Assembly (NCBI GenBank): GCA_036346355.1
Contig: CM070583.1
Span: 3,720,001 to 3,784,000 of the forward strand
Direction: 5' to 3'
Source: Rhipidocladum racemiflorum
Taxonomy: Eukaryota > Streptophyta > Magnoliopsida > Poales > Poaceae
Length of the DNA: 64,000 bases
Shown here: in pieces, positions 45,797-57,285 of the stretch
How positions within the stretch are numbered: the stretch's first letter is position 1
Layout: every line of letters starts with the position of its first letter
Translations under genes and position numbers: made by a program
The notes under the pieces: generated by a model
The model's input: only the letters and a program-made list of their open reading frames with translations
Told to the model about the DNA's origin: nothing
Databases searched by the model: none

Positions 45797-45962
45797 ACAA
45801 CATCCCGGTGTCGTTGAAGTAAGCCACCCCTTTTGTTGTAATTAAGTACAACTAGTATAATAATAGAGAGAAACACAACAGAGGGGGACTTCAGGTGATT
45901 GTTACGTTTGACCTATTCCATATTGTAGTGATGGTATTGGTGCTTTGGTAGTATATATATAG

Positions 45963-46319
45963 TTGATTGATTACGAAAATTATATCAACTATTTGGGACA
46001 AAAAGGTTTGTCAAGAAGAAGATCTGCCAACTTGCCGTCCTTGTTATTTCAGGCCAGCTGTAATTTGCAAGCAGCATCTTTTTTTTGTCCAAATAGAGGT
46101 GATCAACGCGCGTATGGTTTATTAGTTTGGAAGGGAAGATCATACCAATATGCTTCTGCATTTTCTGAATGTGAGGAACGCTCTGACAAGCATTGGCTAA
46201 TCCAACAAATGGGGCAGCTGAGTTTTCTAGGTAAAAGGCAAAGATCGATTCCCACCAACTATATATTAGGTGGTATAACATATGCTTTTACTATTTGTGC
46301 GATTTTCCTTTCAGAATAA
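45963..46319 (+). CDS. unrecognised frame, possible host exon
   Basis: 118-codon open frame. I do not recognise the protein. A possible acceptor (TTATTTCAG at about 46047-46054) would start a coding stretch running through GDQRAYGLLVWKGRSYQYAS and LIQQMGQLSFLGKRQRS to a hydrophobic end (YILGGITYAFTICAIFLSE) and a stop at 46317. Amino-acid composition is more protein-like than neighbouring frames, but it may be a chance frame or a gene fragment. Confidence 0.25.
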   Translation: MIDYENYINYLGQKGLSRRRSANLPSLLFQASCNLQAASFFCPNRGDQRAYGLLVWKGRSYQYASAFSECEERSDKHWLIQQMGQLSFLGKRQRSIPTNYILGGITYAFTICAIFLSE

Positions 46320-46937
46320 AGGCGCACCCCTATCTTTTTACTTGCTCATGCAGTGCCAAACATATTAATCCCTAGGACTATCACTAAACATTCACAGGGA
46401 CTGGTCAGCAGCAGCATAATCCAGTGGTGTGCACAGTCCAGAAGGCCACAACATATGTGCCACATTCTGGCAAACGTTTTCCATATACATCAGAAACGAT
46501 ATGGAGCTTTCTGGTTGCGAGCTGTCACCTTTGTCATGTTACACCTACTAAACCCAATCCACTTTGTCCTCACGTTGTTGTTCTCATCTCTATGTGAAGT
46601 AATCTATCTAATATATAATAATAAAGCCATAGTATAGGTTATTTTCTCTAGCTGTATGTTGTGCTATCTTGGCTGCACCTGCCTGCAGGCAAGGGCAAGC
46701 ATATTCTTCACCTTTTTTTTGTTCTCGTGTGCAAAGTCTTATCACTGCTATTTTGCCTGGGGTAAGGTCTGTGCAAAGTCAGTCAATGATTCGACCTTTT
46801 TTTGTTCTCGTGTGGGGGGTGGTCCTTTTCTTAATTCTGCAAGGCTTATCACTGACATGTGTACTACATGGATTGGTCCATGTATATCCATCACCATAAA
46901 TATCATCGCCTGTACTACCTACAGCCTTGCTACCAAC
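46320..46937. other. intergenic DNA
   Basis: No gene. A short imperfect duplication (CCTTTTTTTTGTTCTCGTGT) is seen near 46709 and 46796. CTACCAAC at 46930-46937 is the left target duplication of the next hAT element. Confidence 0.5.
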
Positions 46938-48086
46938 TAGGGGTGGGCATTCGGTTTATACGGTTATTTCGGTTCGGTTTATTCGGTTTTTAAAAATTTC
47001 GGTTTTTGAGATCTGGAAACCGAACCGAAACCGAATAGCAATAAAAACCGAACCGAATTAACCGAACCAATTCGGTTCGGTTAATTCGGTTTTTTGGTTA
47101 ACCGAAATACTCCAGTGACTCCAGTCTCCTGTCTCCAGCCAGTGCAGATTGCACTGCAGTACTCCAGTTTGGTTAACCGAATTACGGCACAGTGCAGGCA
47201 ACAATACTCCAGTTCATTCAAGCAACAAGTAGGCCAGATACATTTTAACGGTTTAACCATTCAAGCAAGTAAGCAACAAGTAGATACATTCAAGCAAGTA
47301 AGCAACAAGTACTCCAGACTCCAGTTCATTCAACTAAGCAAGTAAGCAACAAGCTGGTAGATCACATTTCCAGAAGAGAATGATGAGCAGAAGCTCGGTT
47401 CATGATTTCCAAAATAGTACAAAACTTAGCTGGGATGGATGAACAAGAAGCTCAGCTCATCATTTCCCCGGGGAGTAGATCTGGAGGACTCACCGAGTCA
47501 CTGGCTCTAGGTGTAGGAGGGTCACCGGGCCGGGCGAGGGAGGCGTCGCCGCGTCGAGGATCGAGGGAGGGCGGCCGTAGGGGGCGTCGTCACTGAGGGA
47601 GGCATCGCCGCGTCGGCACCGAGGAAGGCGTCACCGCGTCGGCACCCAAGGGCGAGGAAGGCGACGCTGGCTCGCCGCGTCGAGGATCGAGGGAGGGCGG
47701 CCGGGCGACAGGGCGAGCGCTAGCACTGAGGGAGGTGTCGAGGGGCCGGGGGCGAGCACTGAGGACGATCTCCGAGGGTTGACGAGCGGCGGCGGCGCAG
47801 TACTGCCGATTGCGAATTTGCGATCGATGGGGGATTAGGGTTGGGGACCGAACTGGCCAACTGGATCGAGCACTTGGGCCGTCGGGAGTCCCAATAGCGC
47901 TAGCGCTTTTCGGTCTGCGGTTTTTTCGGTTTTTGAACAGTGAAAACCGAACCGAATACCGAAAACCGAATAGGATGAAAATAAAAACCGAACCGAAAAC
48001 CGAAAACCGAAAAAACCGATTTTCTCGGTTAATTCGGTTCGGTTCGGTTCGGTTTTTCGGTTTCGGTTAAATAATGCCCACCCCTG
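46938..48086 (-). mobile_element. non-autonomous hAT transposon
   Basis: 1149 bp flanked by the perfect 8-bp duplication CTACCAAC (46930-46937, 48087-48094). Terminal inverted repeats read TAGGGGTGGGCATT and, from the right, CAGGGGTGGGCATT. Subterminal regions are packed with CGGTTCGGTT and AACCGAACCG motifs. A GC-rich stretch at 47480-47800 with a donor-like GTGAG on the minus strand (near 47489) resembles the first-exon region of the other hAT element, so both probably derive from related autonomous elements by internal deletion. Confidence 0.9.
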
Positions 48087-48094
48087 CTACCAAC

Positions 48095-48715
48095 CAATTA
48101 CGTGAGTACCATGATGCATGAATCCTTGGCGTTCTAGGTTGATTTAGAAATGGCATGCTTGTTATACGGAATTCGAAGTAAATAAATGGTCCATGTATAT
48201 CCATCACCATGAATAGAGCAAGGGATTTGATAAAAAAAAAAAAAGAAAAAAAAAAAAGAGATGATGTTGCACTGAACAAGAGCAAGTACACATCAAAAGC
48301 CGAACGGAAGACTGGCAAGCAGGATCCACTGATGTTGATATGTTGCACGCTAGCTGAACCATCGGTCAAGATCCTGGAAAGCCGGCCTTGCACATGATCC
48401 TGAGCTCGCGCGCAACAACTATTTCCTGTTTCTTATTCGTCTCTCTCACTCCCTCTCTGGAGCTTTTGGATATTCCAAGCTAACTGTACAAGCTCATCCA
48501 CGGTGCCAATCGTGTAAACCTCACAAGTTCTGCAGGGCTAGCTCTAGGAGCACAATTTGGGTTATCTGTGATCGCTGTGCAAAATATGACTCATCATAGT
48601 ACGAACGAGCGAGCCTGCAAGCACTTTCATCGCCACCGTCCATCAAGCAAGCACAAAACCACTCAACCCTCTCGTCTTTCTTGCCGGTTACAACCTTGAC
48701 CTAAGTAATGCTAGG
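48095..48715. other. intergenic DNA
   Basis: No gene supported. GGTCCATGTATATCCATCAC near 48188 repeats a stretch at about 46875, on the other side of the hAT element. An A-rich run (48233-48257) is present. Confidence 0.45.
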
Positions 48716-49560
48716 CAGAATGTGCGGCGCATGCCGCACCGTGTAAAATTTACTCTATTTAAAAAAAATTGTAGGAGGAACTAAACATATTTTTTCGGAG
48801 CGATTTTAACACTTTATACGTTTACCGGTGAATAATATATTTTCCAAAAAATATTATAGATCGAGTTGCAAAAAAAAAACTATAGAGATACAGCTATATA
48901 CATATATTTCTTATTCCGAAAAATATCAGAAATCGAGTTAACAAAAAAATTTAGAGATAGAGTTGCACACATATTTCTTTTAACGAATTTGGTTAACACT
49001 TTATTATTACCCGTCAACCTTCTTTTTTCGAGTTTAACACTCTATGCGTTAATCGAGTAATAATACATGTTCCGAAAAATATTAGAGATGCCAACCTTCT
49101 TTTGTCGACTTTAACAATCTATGCACTCACCGAGTAATAATACATATTTCGAAAAATATTAGAGATCGAGTTGGGAAAAAAAATCTAGAGATTAAAGATT
49201 AAGTTGGGGGAAAAAATCTAAAGATAGAGCTGTACACATATATCTGTTGATGAAAATATTTTTTTCGGAAAAAACGAAGAAAGAACTTAGACGCATATCT
49301 CTTTTGACGAATTTGGTTAGCACTTTATCATTACATGGCTAACCTCCTTTTGTCGAGTTTAATACTCTATGTGTCAATCGGGTGATAATACATGTTCCGA
49401 AAAATATTAGAGATGTCAACCTTCTTTTATCGAGTTTAACACTATATGTGTTCACCGAGTAATAATACATGTTTCGAAAAATATTAGAGATCGAGTTGGG
49501 GGGGAAAATCTAGAGGTAGAGTTGTATACATATTTCTGTTAACGAAAATATTTTTTTTAG
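48716..49560. repeat. AT-rich ~324-bp tandem repeat with inner ~90-bp repeats
   Basis: ACGAATTTGGTTANCACTTTAT occurs at 48983 and 49307, giving a 324-bp period. Inside each unit the block CGAGTTTAACACTCTATG ... CGAGTAATAATACATG ... CGAAAAATATTAGAGAT is present twice. A short hairpin GTGCGGC-GCAT-GCCGCAC marks the left edge near 48721. No coding capacity. Confidence 0.75.
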
Positions 49561-49880
49561 GAAAAACGGAGAAAGGACCTGGACGTAAGGGCCAGAGACC
49601 TGTTTGTTATATTTTTGGACCTAATTGCTATTATGAAAAATTAGAAAAGGGCTCGTTCGAGATTCGTATTTAGCGGGGGGCTTTGCTGTAAAGTAATGAA
49701 CCAGGGACCTAAAAGCAATCTAGAAAAGATTTTTTTATACTCATAAAAAATCGCAAATGACCTCTCTGTAATTCACATGGACCTATCCGTAATTAGAGAA
49801 AAGTGAGGGACCTTTTTACAAAATAGCATGGAGGTGAGATGGATGCCTTGAGAGGGCTCTAAATCTTTCCCCTTTAATAT
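49561..49880. repeat. dispersed repeat, copy 2 of 2
   Basis: Aligns by eye with 25601-25950. It ends in CCTTTAATATATGTAATATA directly against the SF3B2-like exon. Confidence 0.65.
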
Positions 49881-49890
49881 ATGTAATATA

Positions 49891-49995
49891 TGGGATGCGA
49901 CTGCATCAGATCCCAAGTTACTTGTCTATCTGAAGTCTTTCAGGAATACTGTGCCTGCCCCAAGGCACTGGTGTCAAAAGCGAAAATTCTTGCAG
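49891..49995 (+). pseudogene. SF3B2 (SAP145) exon fragment
   Basis: Exactly 35 codons in frame, from WDATASDPKLLVYLKSF to RHWCQKRKFLQ, matching a highly conserved segment of splicing factor 3B subunit 2, a U2 snRNP component. It ends at an intact donor (CAG/GTTTGT at 49995/49996), so it is genomic and not a processed copy. Upstream, the dispersed repeat replaces the expected preceding residues and no acceptor adjoins the exon. Downstream, a gypsy element sits 12 bp into the intron and the next expected exon is not seen before the window ends. It may be a fragment captured or stranded by transposons, or one exon of a gene with very large introns. Recognition is from memory of the family. Confidence 0.6.
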
Positions 49996-50012
49996 GTTTG
50001 TGATACATAATT

Positions 50013-50644
50013 TGTCGGGGATTGGCTATCTGGCAAAAGACCACGGTACCCCCGTGAAAAGCTAAACCCGCCGACCAAGCGGCACTAAGTGAAGATGCTC
50101 GGGAGAACGAAACGAGCATCCCTCCTTCTCCTCCGAGCATACGCGCGTTGCGCCTCAGTTCGCGAAGCACCAAACACACCCCCACGAGCAAGCATGCTCG
50201 TGGAGGCCACGACCTGCTTTCGGGTGTCTTGGTCGGAGGGCCCGGCGCTGCGAGGAAGGAAGGAGGCAACCAATCACCAGGAGATCAAGGGAAATCATAC
50301 CCGAAATTCAAATAACGCGGAATCAAGGGCAGCATCACGGATATGGATACATAGCGTGATCCCGAGGCGATTACTTTTTCGCATCTCTAGTCATAGTATT
50401 TAAACCCCCTGAAGATCTGTAGCAGGAGGCGCCTGAAAGATAGAACACAATACACTGGAGTAGGGTCATTATCTCGGCGGTGAGAGGCCCGAACCAGGAT
50501 AAAAACACGCGTCCCCCTTTCTTTTTCGGCCTCCTTCTCCCGACCTCGCGTCGCTCGAGCGCCCTCTTCGATCCGTGCGGCGGGGCTCGTTGATCCCCAT
50601 TCAACAAGTAAGCTCGACGGGAGCCCGTTCTCCAATCGTCGACA
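50013..50644 (+). mobile_element. 5' LTR of the Tat-type gypsy element
   Basis: 632 bp, TGTCGGGGATTGG...CAATCGTCGACA. TATTTAAACCCCC near 50397 is a plausible TATA box. Differences from the 3' LTR are numerous and largely indels. Confidence 0.9.
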
Positions 50645-50645
50645 G

Positions 50646-50662
50646 TGGCGCCGTCGTGGGGA
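50646..50662 (+). promoter_or_regulatory. primer-binding site
   Basis: TGGCGCCGTCGTGGGGA, one base after the 5' LTR; the TGGCGCC core is the usual gypsy priming site. Confidence 0.85.
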
Positions 50663-50700
50663 AGACAGTTTGATTCCCGTGCGGATCAAGATCCTCGAGG

Positions 50701-52650
50701 ATGCCGAACTCGGGAGACACTCGGGACCTTTGTGTCTTTGACCACGTTGAGGATGACGACGTGTACTACGCCGCCGACAACGTGCCCAGGGTGACCGATC
50801 CTATCGATCACTGCCGAGTGCAGGAGCCTTTCCTCGGACACGGGAATGCGAGGCGGATCCTCCATTCCCCAAACATTACCCTCGGAGACCCCGAGGATGA
50901 CTGCAACGAGCTCTACGATGGCCTGGACATACCAGACGACCTAGAGCTCGACCGAGAGACCGCGTCCCAAGGGGATACAATGATGTCCCCATCGCTTTCG
51001 TCTCGCTCTCGTCGAGTCAACATGGTGGGAGCCGCGCGAGCCGGAGAGGGATCTCGGACGCCGCCAGGCACGACCACTATGAGGCGGCCAGACGCCACTT
51101 GGAGGCGTCTTTGGGAAAGACGCTTGCGAGCATTCGCCGCCAGGCAAAGGAGAGTGCGCCTCCACGGAAAGGAACTCGCGGTACCGAACTCCGATCGCAC
51201 TCGGGCGCCGTCAAAGCTCACCGCCGCTTGATTCACGAAGCGAGGCAGCTACAGGCCTTGGCGGCGATGCGTGCGTGACTCTTCTTGATTTCCCGAGCAA
51301 GTAGACTTAGAGGCCATGGGGCAGTGGTCGTGGCCGAAGATTTGGAGAGGCTTGCCGCCGAGCTAAAAGTCTCGGATCCTCCCCATGGCCGGATGCCGAG
51401 TGTGTCCGGGACCATCACAAGCGCTCCCGTGCGTTCGCACAGAGATGAATCTCGGAGCCATGCTCGGAGATCGCCCCAAGTCGCCGACCCGATCCTGAAA
51501 GGCCCGGAGCGATCCGCAGAGCAACCTCGGGCGATATCTGCCTGTCGCCAGATTTGGCGCTCAAAGCACTCCGCAACCATGCGGTCATCGGCACGACCGA
51601 CGCATGAGGTTTTCTCCCGACTCGGCCCGCGCACGGGGCGTTGGGTGGAAGATCCGCGTGGAGGCCACCGTGACCGAGGTTTTCGTCGCGAAACCCCGAG
51701 CTTCGGCTGCCGGGCTTTCACGAGCTCCCTCCGGGACGTCGCATGGCCAAACAGGTTCAAGCCCGGCCATGTCGAGAGATTCAACGGGACCCAGAACCCG
51801 GATGAATTCCTCTCGATATACACTACCGCCATCCTCGCCGCCGGAGGTGATGAGGGGGTAATGGCAAATTACCTTCCACGGTCTGGGCCGAGCTGCTCGT
51901 CGTGGCTTTTCAATCAAAAGGAAGGATCCATACGGTCTGAGGGCAGCTCAGCGCCGCACTCGGCCGAATTTCCGGAGTCGCTACATCCGCCGGAAAGAAG
52001 CGCGACCTGGAAGCGCTTTGATACAGACGGACGGGAAACCTGCGACAATTCGTCGAGAGGTTCATCCAGGTCGGAACTCGATCCGAACATATCGGACGAG
52101 GTATCGTCCGAAGCTTTCAAGTTCGAGTGCGAGACGTGCGCTTCACACAGGACCTGGAGATCCACCGGATCTAACGTGACGAGCTCTTCCGAATGGCCGA
52201 TCGATACGCCAACGCAGATGAAGCCGTCCAATGGAAGAAAATGCTTTGGATGAAGGGAAGTGCCGCCTCGGCTGGCCTAGAGACCTCGGCTAGCAAAAGG
52301 GTTCGAATTGCAGTAGACAAGAAGATCAAGAAGAAGAAGAAAAAGCAACCCTCGCCCGGCCATGGTAGCCGCGGTGGAACAACAACGGCCGCAACCTCGG
52401 CCACGGCCGTGGGCCTAATGCTCGAGGAAGAGGACAACCACCCAGGCCTCGAGGGCGAGGCGACCAGCGGACCGACGAGGCGACCAAGCGGACCGGACGG
52501 CGACTCTCATCCACTTCACCAGCGCCGCAGGCACGACCTACGGAATTGCCGAGCATGGACCTACCGCTGGAAGCGATTTTACAATGGCGGGGGTCCCATG
52601 CCGACGCCTTCGAGCAGGTGAAAGCGACAAAGGAAAACAGCCCGCGAGGA
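50701..52650 (+). pseudogene. gag: gypsy gag, frameshifted
   Basis: The ATG at 50701, 38 bp after the priming site, opens a 176-codon acidic frame (MPNSGDTRDLCVFDHVEDDD). After frame changes the conserved capsid segment appears at about 51750-51850 (FKPGHVERFNGTQNPDEFLS, then IYTTAILAAGGDEGVMANY), which is typical of Tat/Retand gag. The basic segment KKIKKKKKKQPSPGHG (52320-52370) and downstream Gly/Arg-rich sequence correspond to the nucleocapsid region. No complete zinc knuckle is visible. Confidence 0.75.
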
Positions 52651-52749
52651 AAGTGAGGATGAAATGGAATATCAAGAACCAAGGGATCACATAGCGGTCA
52701 TCTTCGGGGCTCCTCGCCTACAAGTCCGCCGGACTTAAAGGAGGCTGCG

Positions 52750-55700
52750 AGGAAGTGCACCATGTTACCCAGGGTAAGCCTCCCGGCAAAGAAATTGAAA
52801 TGGTCGGAGGTATCCCTCACATTCTCGAGAGACGATTGTCCCTTGGGGATGACCAAACCCCAGAGGCTTCCGATGGTCGTGAACCCCACCATCAAGAATA
52901 TCGTCGTCGGTCGGGTCCTCATAGACTCAGGAGCTCTTTGGACCTTATTGCAGCCAAGGTATTGGGCGAGATGCAGATTCCTCGTTCCAAAATCAAGAGT
53001 GTGGCCGTGCCCTTCTTCGGGATAGTCCGGGCACCTCGATCAAACCTCCGGGGCAGGTCGTCTTGCCCGTAAGTTTCGCGGCCCAAGTAACTTCGAACGG
53101 AGCTAATCACCTTCGAGGTGGTAGACTTGAAGTCGGCCTACAACGCCATCCTCGGCAGGCCGGCCTTGGCCAAGTTCATGGCCGCCGCATCACGCAGCGT
53201 ATCGGTGCCTAAAGATTCCGGGCCAAACGGAGTCATAACCGTCAAAGGAACCACAAGTCCGCACTCAATTGCGGCGAAAAGCGCTGGATATGGTCGGTCG
53301 ATTGCCGCTCGCGGCCACGACCAAGAGCCGAAGCATTCCGGCCTAAACTTGCCCTCCAACCTGGAGGAGAGACCAAGGTCGTTCGCTCAACGAGTCGGAA
53401 CCGGCCAAATCGTTCATTTGGGATCTTCCTAGATCCCAAATAGGAACTCGAGCTCGTCACTTTCCTCCGAGCAAGGTCGGATGTGTTCGCCTGGGAACCA
53501 TCCGACATGCCCGGGTCCCAAGGAGGTGGTCGAGCACAAAGAAGCGGTTCACCGACAAAACCAAAGTGAGACAGAAACTTAGACGCTTTTCCCGGAAAAA
53601 CAAGCAATCATCCGGGAGGAACTTGATAAACTCCTAAAAGTCGGCTTCATCGGAGAGATTGAGCACTCGAATGGCTAGCCAATCCAGTCTGAGTCGTGAA
53701 GAAAGGAGGCAAGTGGCGCATGTCGGCCGACCACACGGGTTTGAACGCGGCGTGCCCAAAGACAACTATCCGTTGCCTCGCATAGACCAATTGGTGGGCG
53801 CGACGGCGGGTCACTGAACCATGAGCTTCCTAGACGCCTATTCAGGCTATCATCGAATCACTTTGTCGCGCGAAGACGAGGAAGACTTCCTTCATCACCC
53901 GTTCGGTACCTTCGCTATCTGACCATGTCTTTCGGTGCGAGAAATGCGGGAGCAACCTTTCAACGCCTCATGCGAAGACTTTCCACAGACCAAATAGGTC
54001 GAAATTTGGAGGTATATGTCGATTTACATAGTTGTCAAGAGCAAGAGTACTTCAGGTCACGTTCTTGACTTAGAAGAAACTTTCAGTAACCTCAATAAGC
54101 ATCGAATAAAGCTAAATCCGAGAAAAATGCGTATTCGGCGTGAAGGCAGCAAGGTGCTCGGCTACATGGTCGGGCCACATGGCGTTAGGGCTAACCGAGA
54201 AGATCGAAGCCATTGAGAACATGAGGTCGCCCACATGCGTAAAGGAAGTACAAGCTCGACCGGAGGATGGCCGCCTTAAGCCGGTTCGTCTCCCGATCGG
54301 GGAGCGAGGACTACCTTTCTTTAAAGCCCTCCGCAAACATGATGGCTTCACATGGACGGAGGAAGGCGATCAGCGCGTTCAAAGGGCTAAAACAGTACCT
54401 CTCCAAGCCGCCCGTCCTCGTCACACCCACTCAGGGGAAGAATTGCTATTATACACAGCAAGAACCCGCAGCGGTGAGCTCGGTGTTGGCGATGAAAGAG
54501 ATGGTACCCAATGACCTATCTATTACGTCGCGAAGTACTTCATGGACCAAAGGAGCGTTACCGAGGTCCGTAAACTCAGACTCATTGCTGATGGCCTCCA
54601 GGAAGTTGCGTCACTACTTTCAAGCACACAAGATCGTGGTGCCAACCGGCTTCCCACTCAGGGAAATCCTGAAGAATCAGGACGCCAGTGGTCGCATAGC
54701 CAAGTGGGCAATGGAGCTCGCCGAGTTCGAGCTGGTATTCTCAGCCCGCACGGCGATAAAATCACAAGTCTTGGCTGATTTCGTGGCAGAATGGTCGGCT
54801 CCGGTACCACCGGCCAGCGGGACCAATGATTCGAGAAACTCCTGGACCTTGTATTTTGACGGATCCCGAGCATACGAAGCGCTGGGTCTGGCGTCATCTT
54901 GGTCTCCCGGACGGAGCAGCTACAAGATCGCCATCCAACTACATTTCGCTGCGACCAACAACGCGGCGAATGCGAAACCTTTTGGCGGACTTGAGCATGC
55001 AAATCGCTAGGAGTCCAACGGCTCCTTTGTGAAGGGCGATTCACGGTTGGTCGTGAACCAGGTCAACAAGGAGTATCGGTGTTCGATACCTCAATGGCGC
55101 CAGACCTGGCCGAAGTAAGGAAGATGGAGAAATACTTCAAGAATTTGAAGTAATCTACATCCCAGGAAGGATAATTCCTGGCCGACCAAATGTCTAAGGT
55201 CGGTTCCTCCCAAACCGCCGCTCGTGAGTGCTAGTTGAGTACCTACACATGCCCTCCATTCCCTCTGAAGAGGAGGCACCAGAGACCAGCGGTAGAGTCT
55301 CATTCCTCGAGCAAGGCGCGAGTTGGATGACGCCATACGTCCAATATCTTGCGCATGGGACATTGCCCGAGGAAGGAGCCGAGCGTTCCCGGCTCACAAG
55401 GCGATCTTCTCGATGCTGGTGATCGAAGGCGACCTATCTGGAAAAGGCGCATTAGGAATCCTTTCCAAATCGTCTCCCAGGAAGGAAGGCCAAGATCTTC
55501 TTCGTGATATCCACGAAGGAATGTGCGGAGCTCATTCGTCTTCGTAACGCTTGTGAGCAAAGCCTTCCGATTGGGTTACTCTTGGCCGACGGCCTTGACG
55601 GACGCCACGCGGTCAATCGTAACGACCTGCCGAGCATGCCGATTCCATGCTCGCAAAACCCGATCCAACCGGCATATGCCCTACAAACCATACCGCTGCG

Positions 55701-56524
55701 TGGCCATTCTCGACACAGGGGCTCGGCGTCCTTGGACCCTTTCCCGAGGTCGAAAAGGCTGCAAGTATTTGCTCGTGGCCATCGACACTTTCACTAAGTG
55801 GATAGAGGCCGAGCCCGTCTCGACCATCTCGGCCCAGCGGCCAAGAGGTTCCTCCGCGACAGCGTGGTAACCGGTTCGGGATACCCAACCGTCTTATCAC
55901 GAGACAATGGGACCCGATTCACCGGTGAACTGTTCCAAAGTTACCTTGTGAGGAGGTCGGGACCAAGGTTCTGCTTTCGCTTCGTGGCACATCCACGTAG
56001 TAACGGAGCAAGCCGGCGAGCAAATGGGCAGCTAGTCCAGGGCATAAAAGAGAGTCTTTAAGACCCTCAACCAAAGACAAGCGGCCGATGGGTGGAGGAG
56101 CTTCCGCCGTTCTTTGGTCTATCCGCACCACGACAAGTCGAGCCAGGCGAGACGCCTTTCCAACTTCGTCTACGGTGCGGAGGCCATTCTCGTCGCCGAA
56201 ATCGTCTTTGGGTTCCCCAAGGTGCAATCGATCGATTCCATCGATCAAGAGGTTGAGCGCCTCGTCGACCTGGACCTCGTCGAGCGACACGCGAGCAGGC
56301 GTTGCTCCGGTCTGCAATTTACCTACAAGCTCTTCGTAGGCATGCAGCCAAGGCGGTCAGACCTAGGGCCCTACAAGTCGGCGACATGGTCTTACGAAGA
56401 GTTCAAGACCTGTCGAAGGCCAATAAGCCGACCCCAAGGTGGGAAGGACCCTACACGGTCATGTCTACAGCGCCGGGCTGTTCGCCTCGCGATGCCGGAT
56501 GGTCGGGAGCTCACCGGCCACTGA
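52750..56524 (+). pseudogene. pol: gypsy pol, frameshifted
   Basis: Protease with DSG (VGRVLIDSGA, Asp 52924-52926). Reverse transcriptase with MSFLDAYSGYHRI (53821) and, after frame changes, LNKHRIKLNPRKM plus VLGYMVGPHGV (54100-54190). Its catalytic YVDD is altered: at 54014-54031 the sequence reads YVDLHS, so the second Asp is lost. RNase H shows WTLYFDGSRA (54838). Integrase shows an HHCC zinc domain (GMCGAHSSS to CRACRFHA, 55520-55665) and a core with VAIDTFTKWIEAEP (Asp 55784-55786) and LSRDNGTRFTGELF (Asp 55903-55905). The tail ends near 56524 without a chromodomain. Multiple stops and shifts are present. Confidence 0.85.
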
Positions 56525-56544
56525 ACATCGATCAAGCTGCGTAA

Positions 56545-57285
56545 ATTCTACGTTTAGACGAGTACTCCTATCTCGCGCCCCTTGCGTTCTTTTCCAATAA
56601 ATCATTTTCCCTCTTTCTCGAATTTCGTCCTCGCTTTGTCGAGCGAGCATCGTCGTCTACCGGCCTCTGCATCGAACTTATCCAACAAGTATGTGCGCGC
56701 CATCTCCCTTGGCCCCGGCCGATGCTCGCCCAATCGTCCACTTTCCACAGTAGCTCTTCGTTGTATGCATGGTCGGGCGCGAGCATCCACTCTAAGCCCG
56801 TTCGGTGACCACTCGGGTATGGTGGCTCTACGTATTGTTGGTTTAAGGCACTGCGCTCTGTGCTCACAGCTTCACTCAAACACAACCGATCTATTCGAGT
56901 AATTCAAAAAATCGTTACGACCAAAGCGACCCTTAAAAACTCCCATGAACAAACTCGTGCTCGCATAGCGGTGAGGACACGACCTTTGTCCATGGCGGGG
57001 GCTACGTATGATAGGAACGTTAGTCCCTCCTTACCAAGGCTCCTTTGCTCGTGTCTATGATATTTGATCTACGCAGGAACTTGTTTTCTTTGCTCGTATC
57101 TACGCCTCCATGCAGGAACTTGCTTTCTTTTTCAGAACCGGGATCATACGGGCATATGCCGAAGCGAGTTCAAGCAAAAAAAAAAAAAAACAGGCAAGGA
57201 CCAAACTCCTGCGAATATGCTCATTTAATCCAAAAGCGTTGTTTTTTTACGAGGGTTTTACACAAGATAAAAATAAAAGAAAGAG
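56545..57285. other. spacer between pol and antisense gene
   Basis: No gene supported. A short duplication of CTCGTGTCTATG-like and CTCGTATCTACG-like blocks plus CAGGAACTTG near 57050-57120 and an A-run at 57175-57191 are visible. Confidence 0.5.

Noticed and set aside
48209..48397. 62-codon Lys-rich plus-strand frame
   Set aside because: Its N-terminus is encoded by an A-rich run and the rest shows no domain or splice context; not supportable as a gene.
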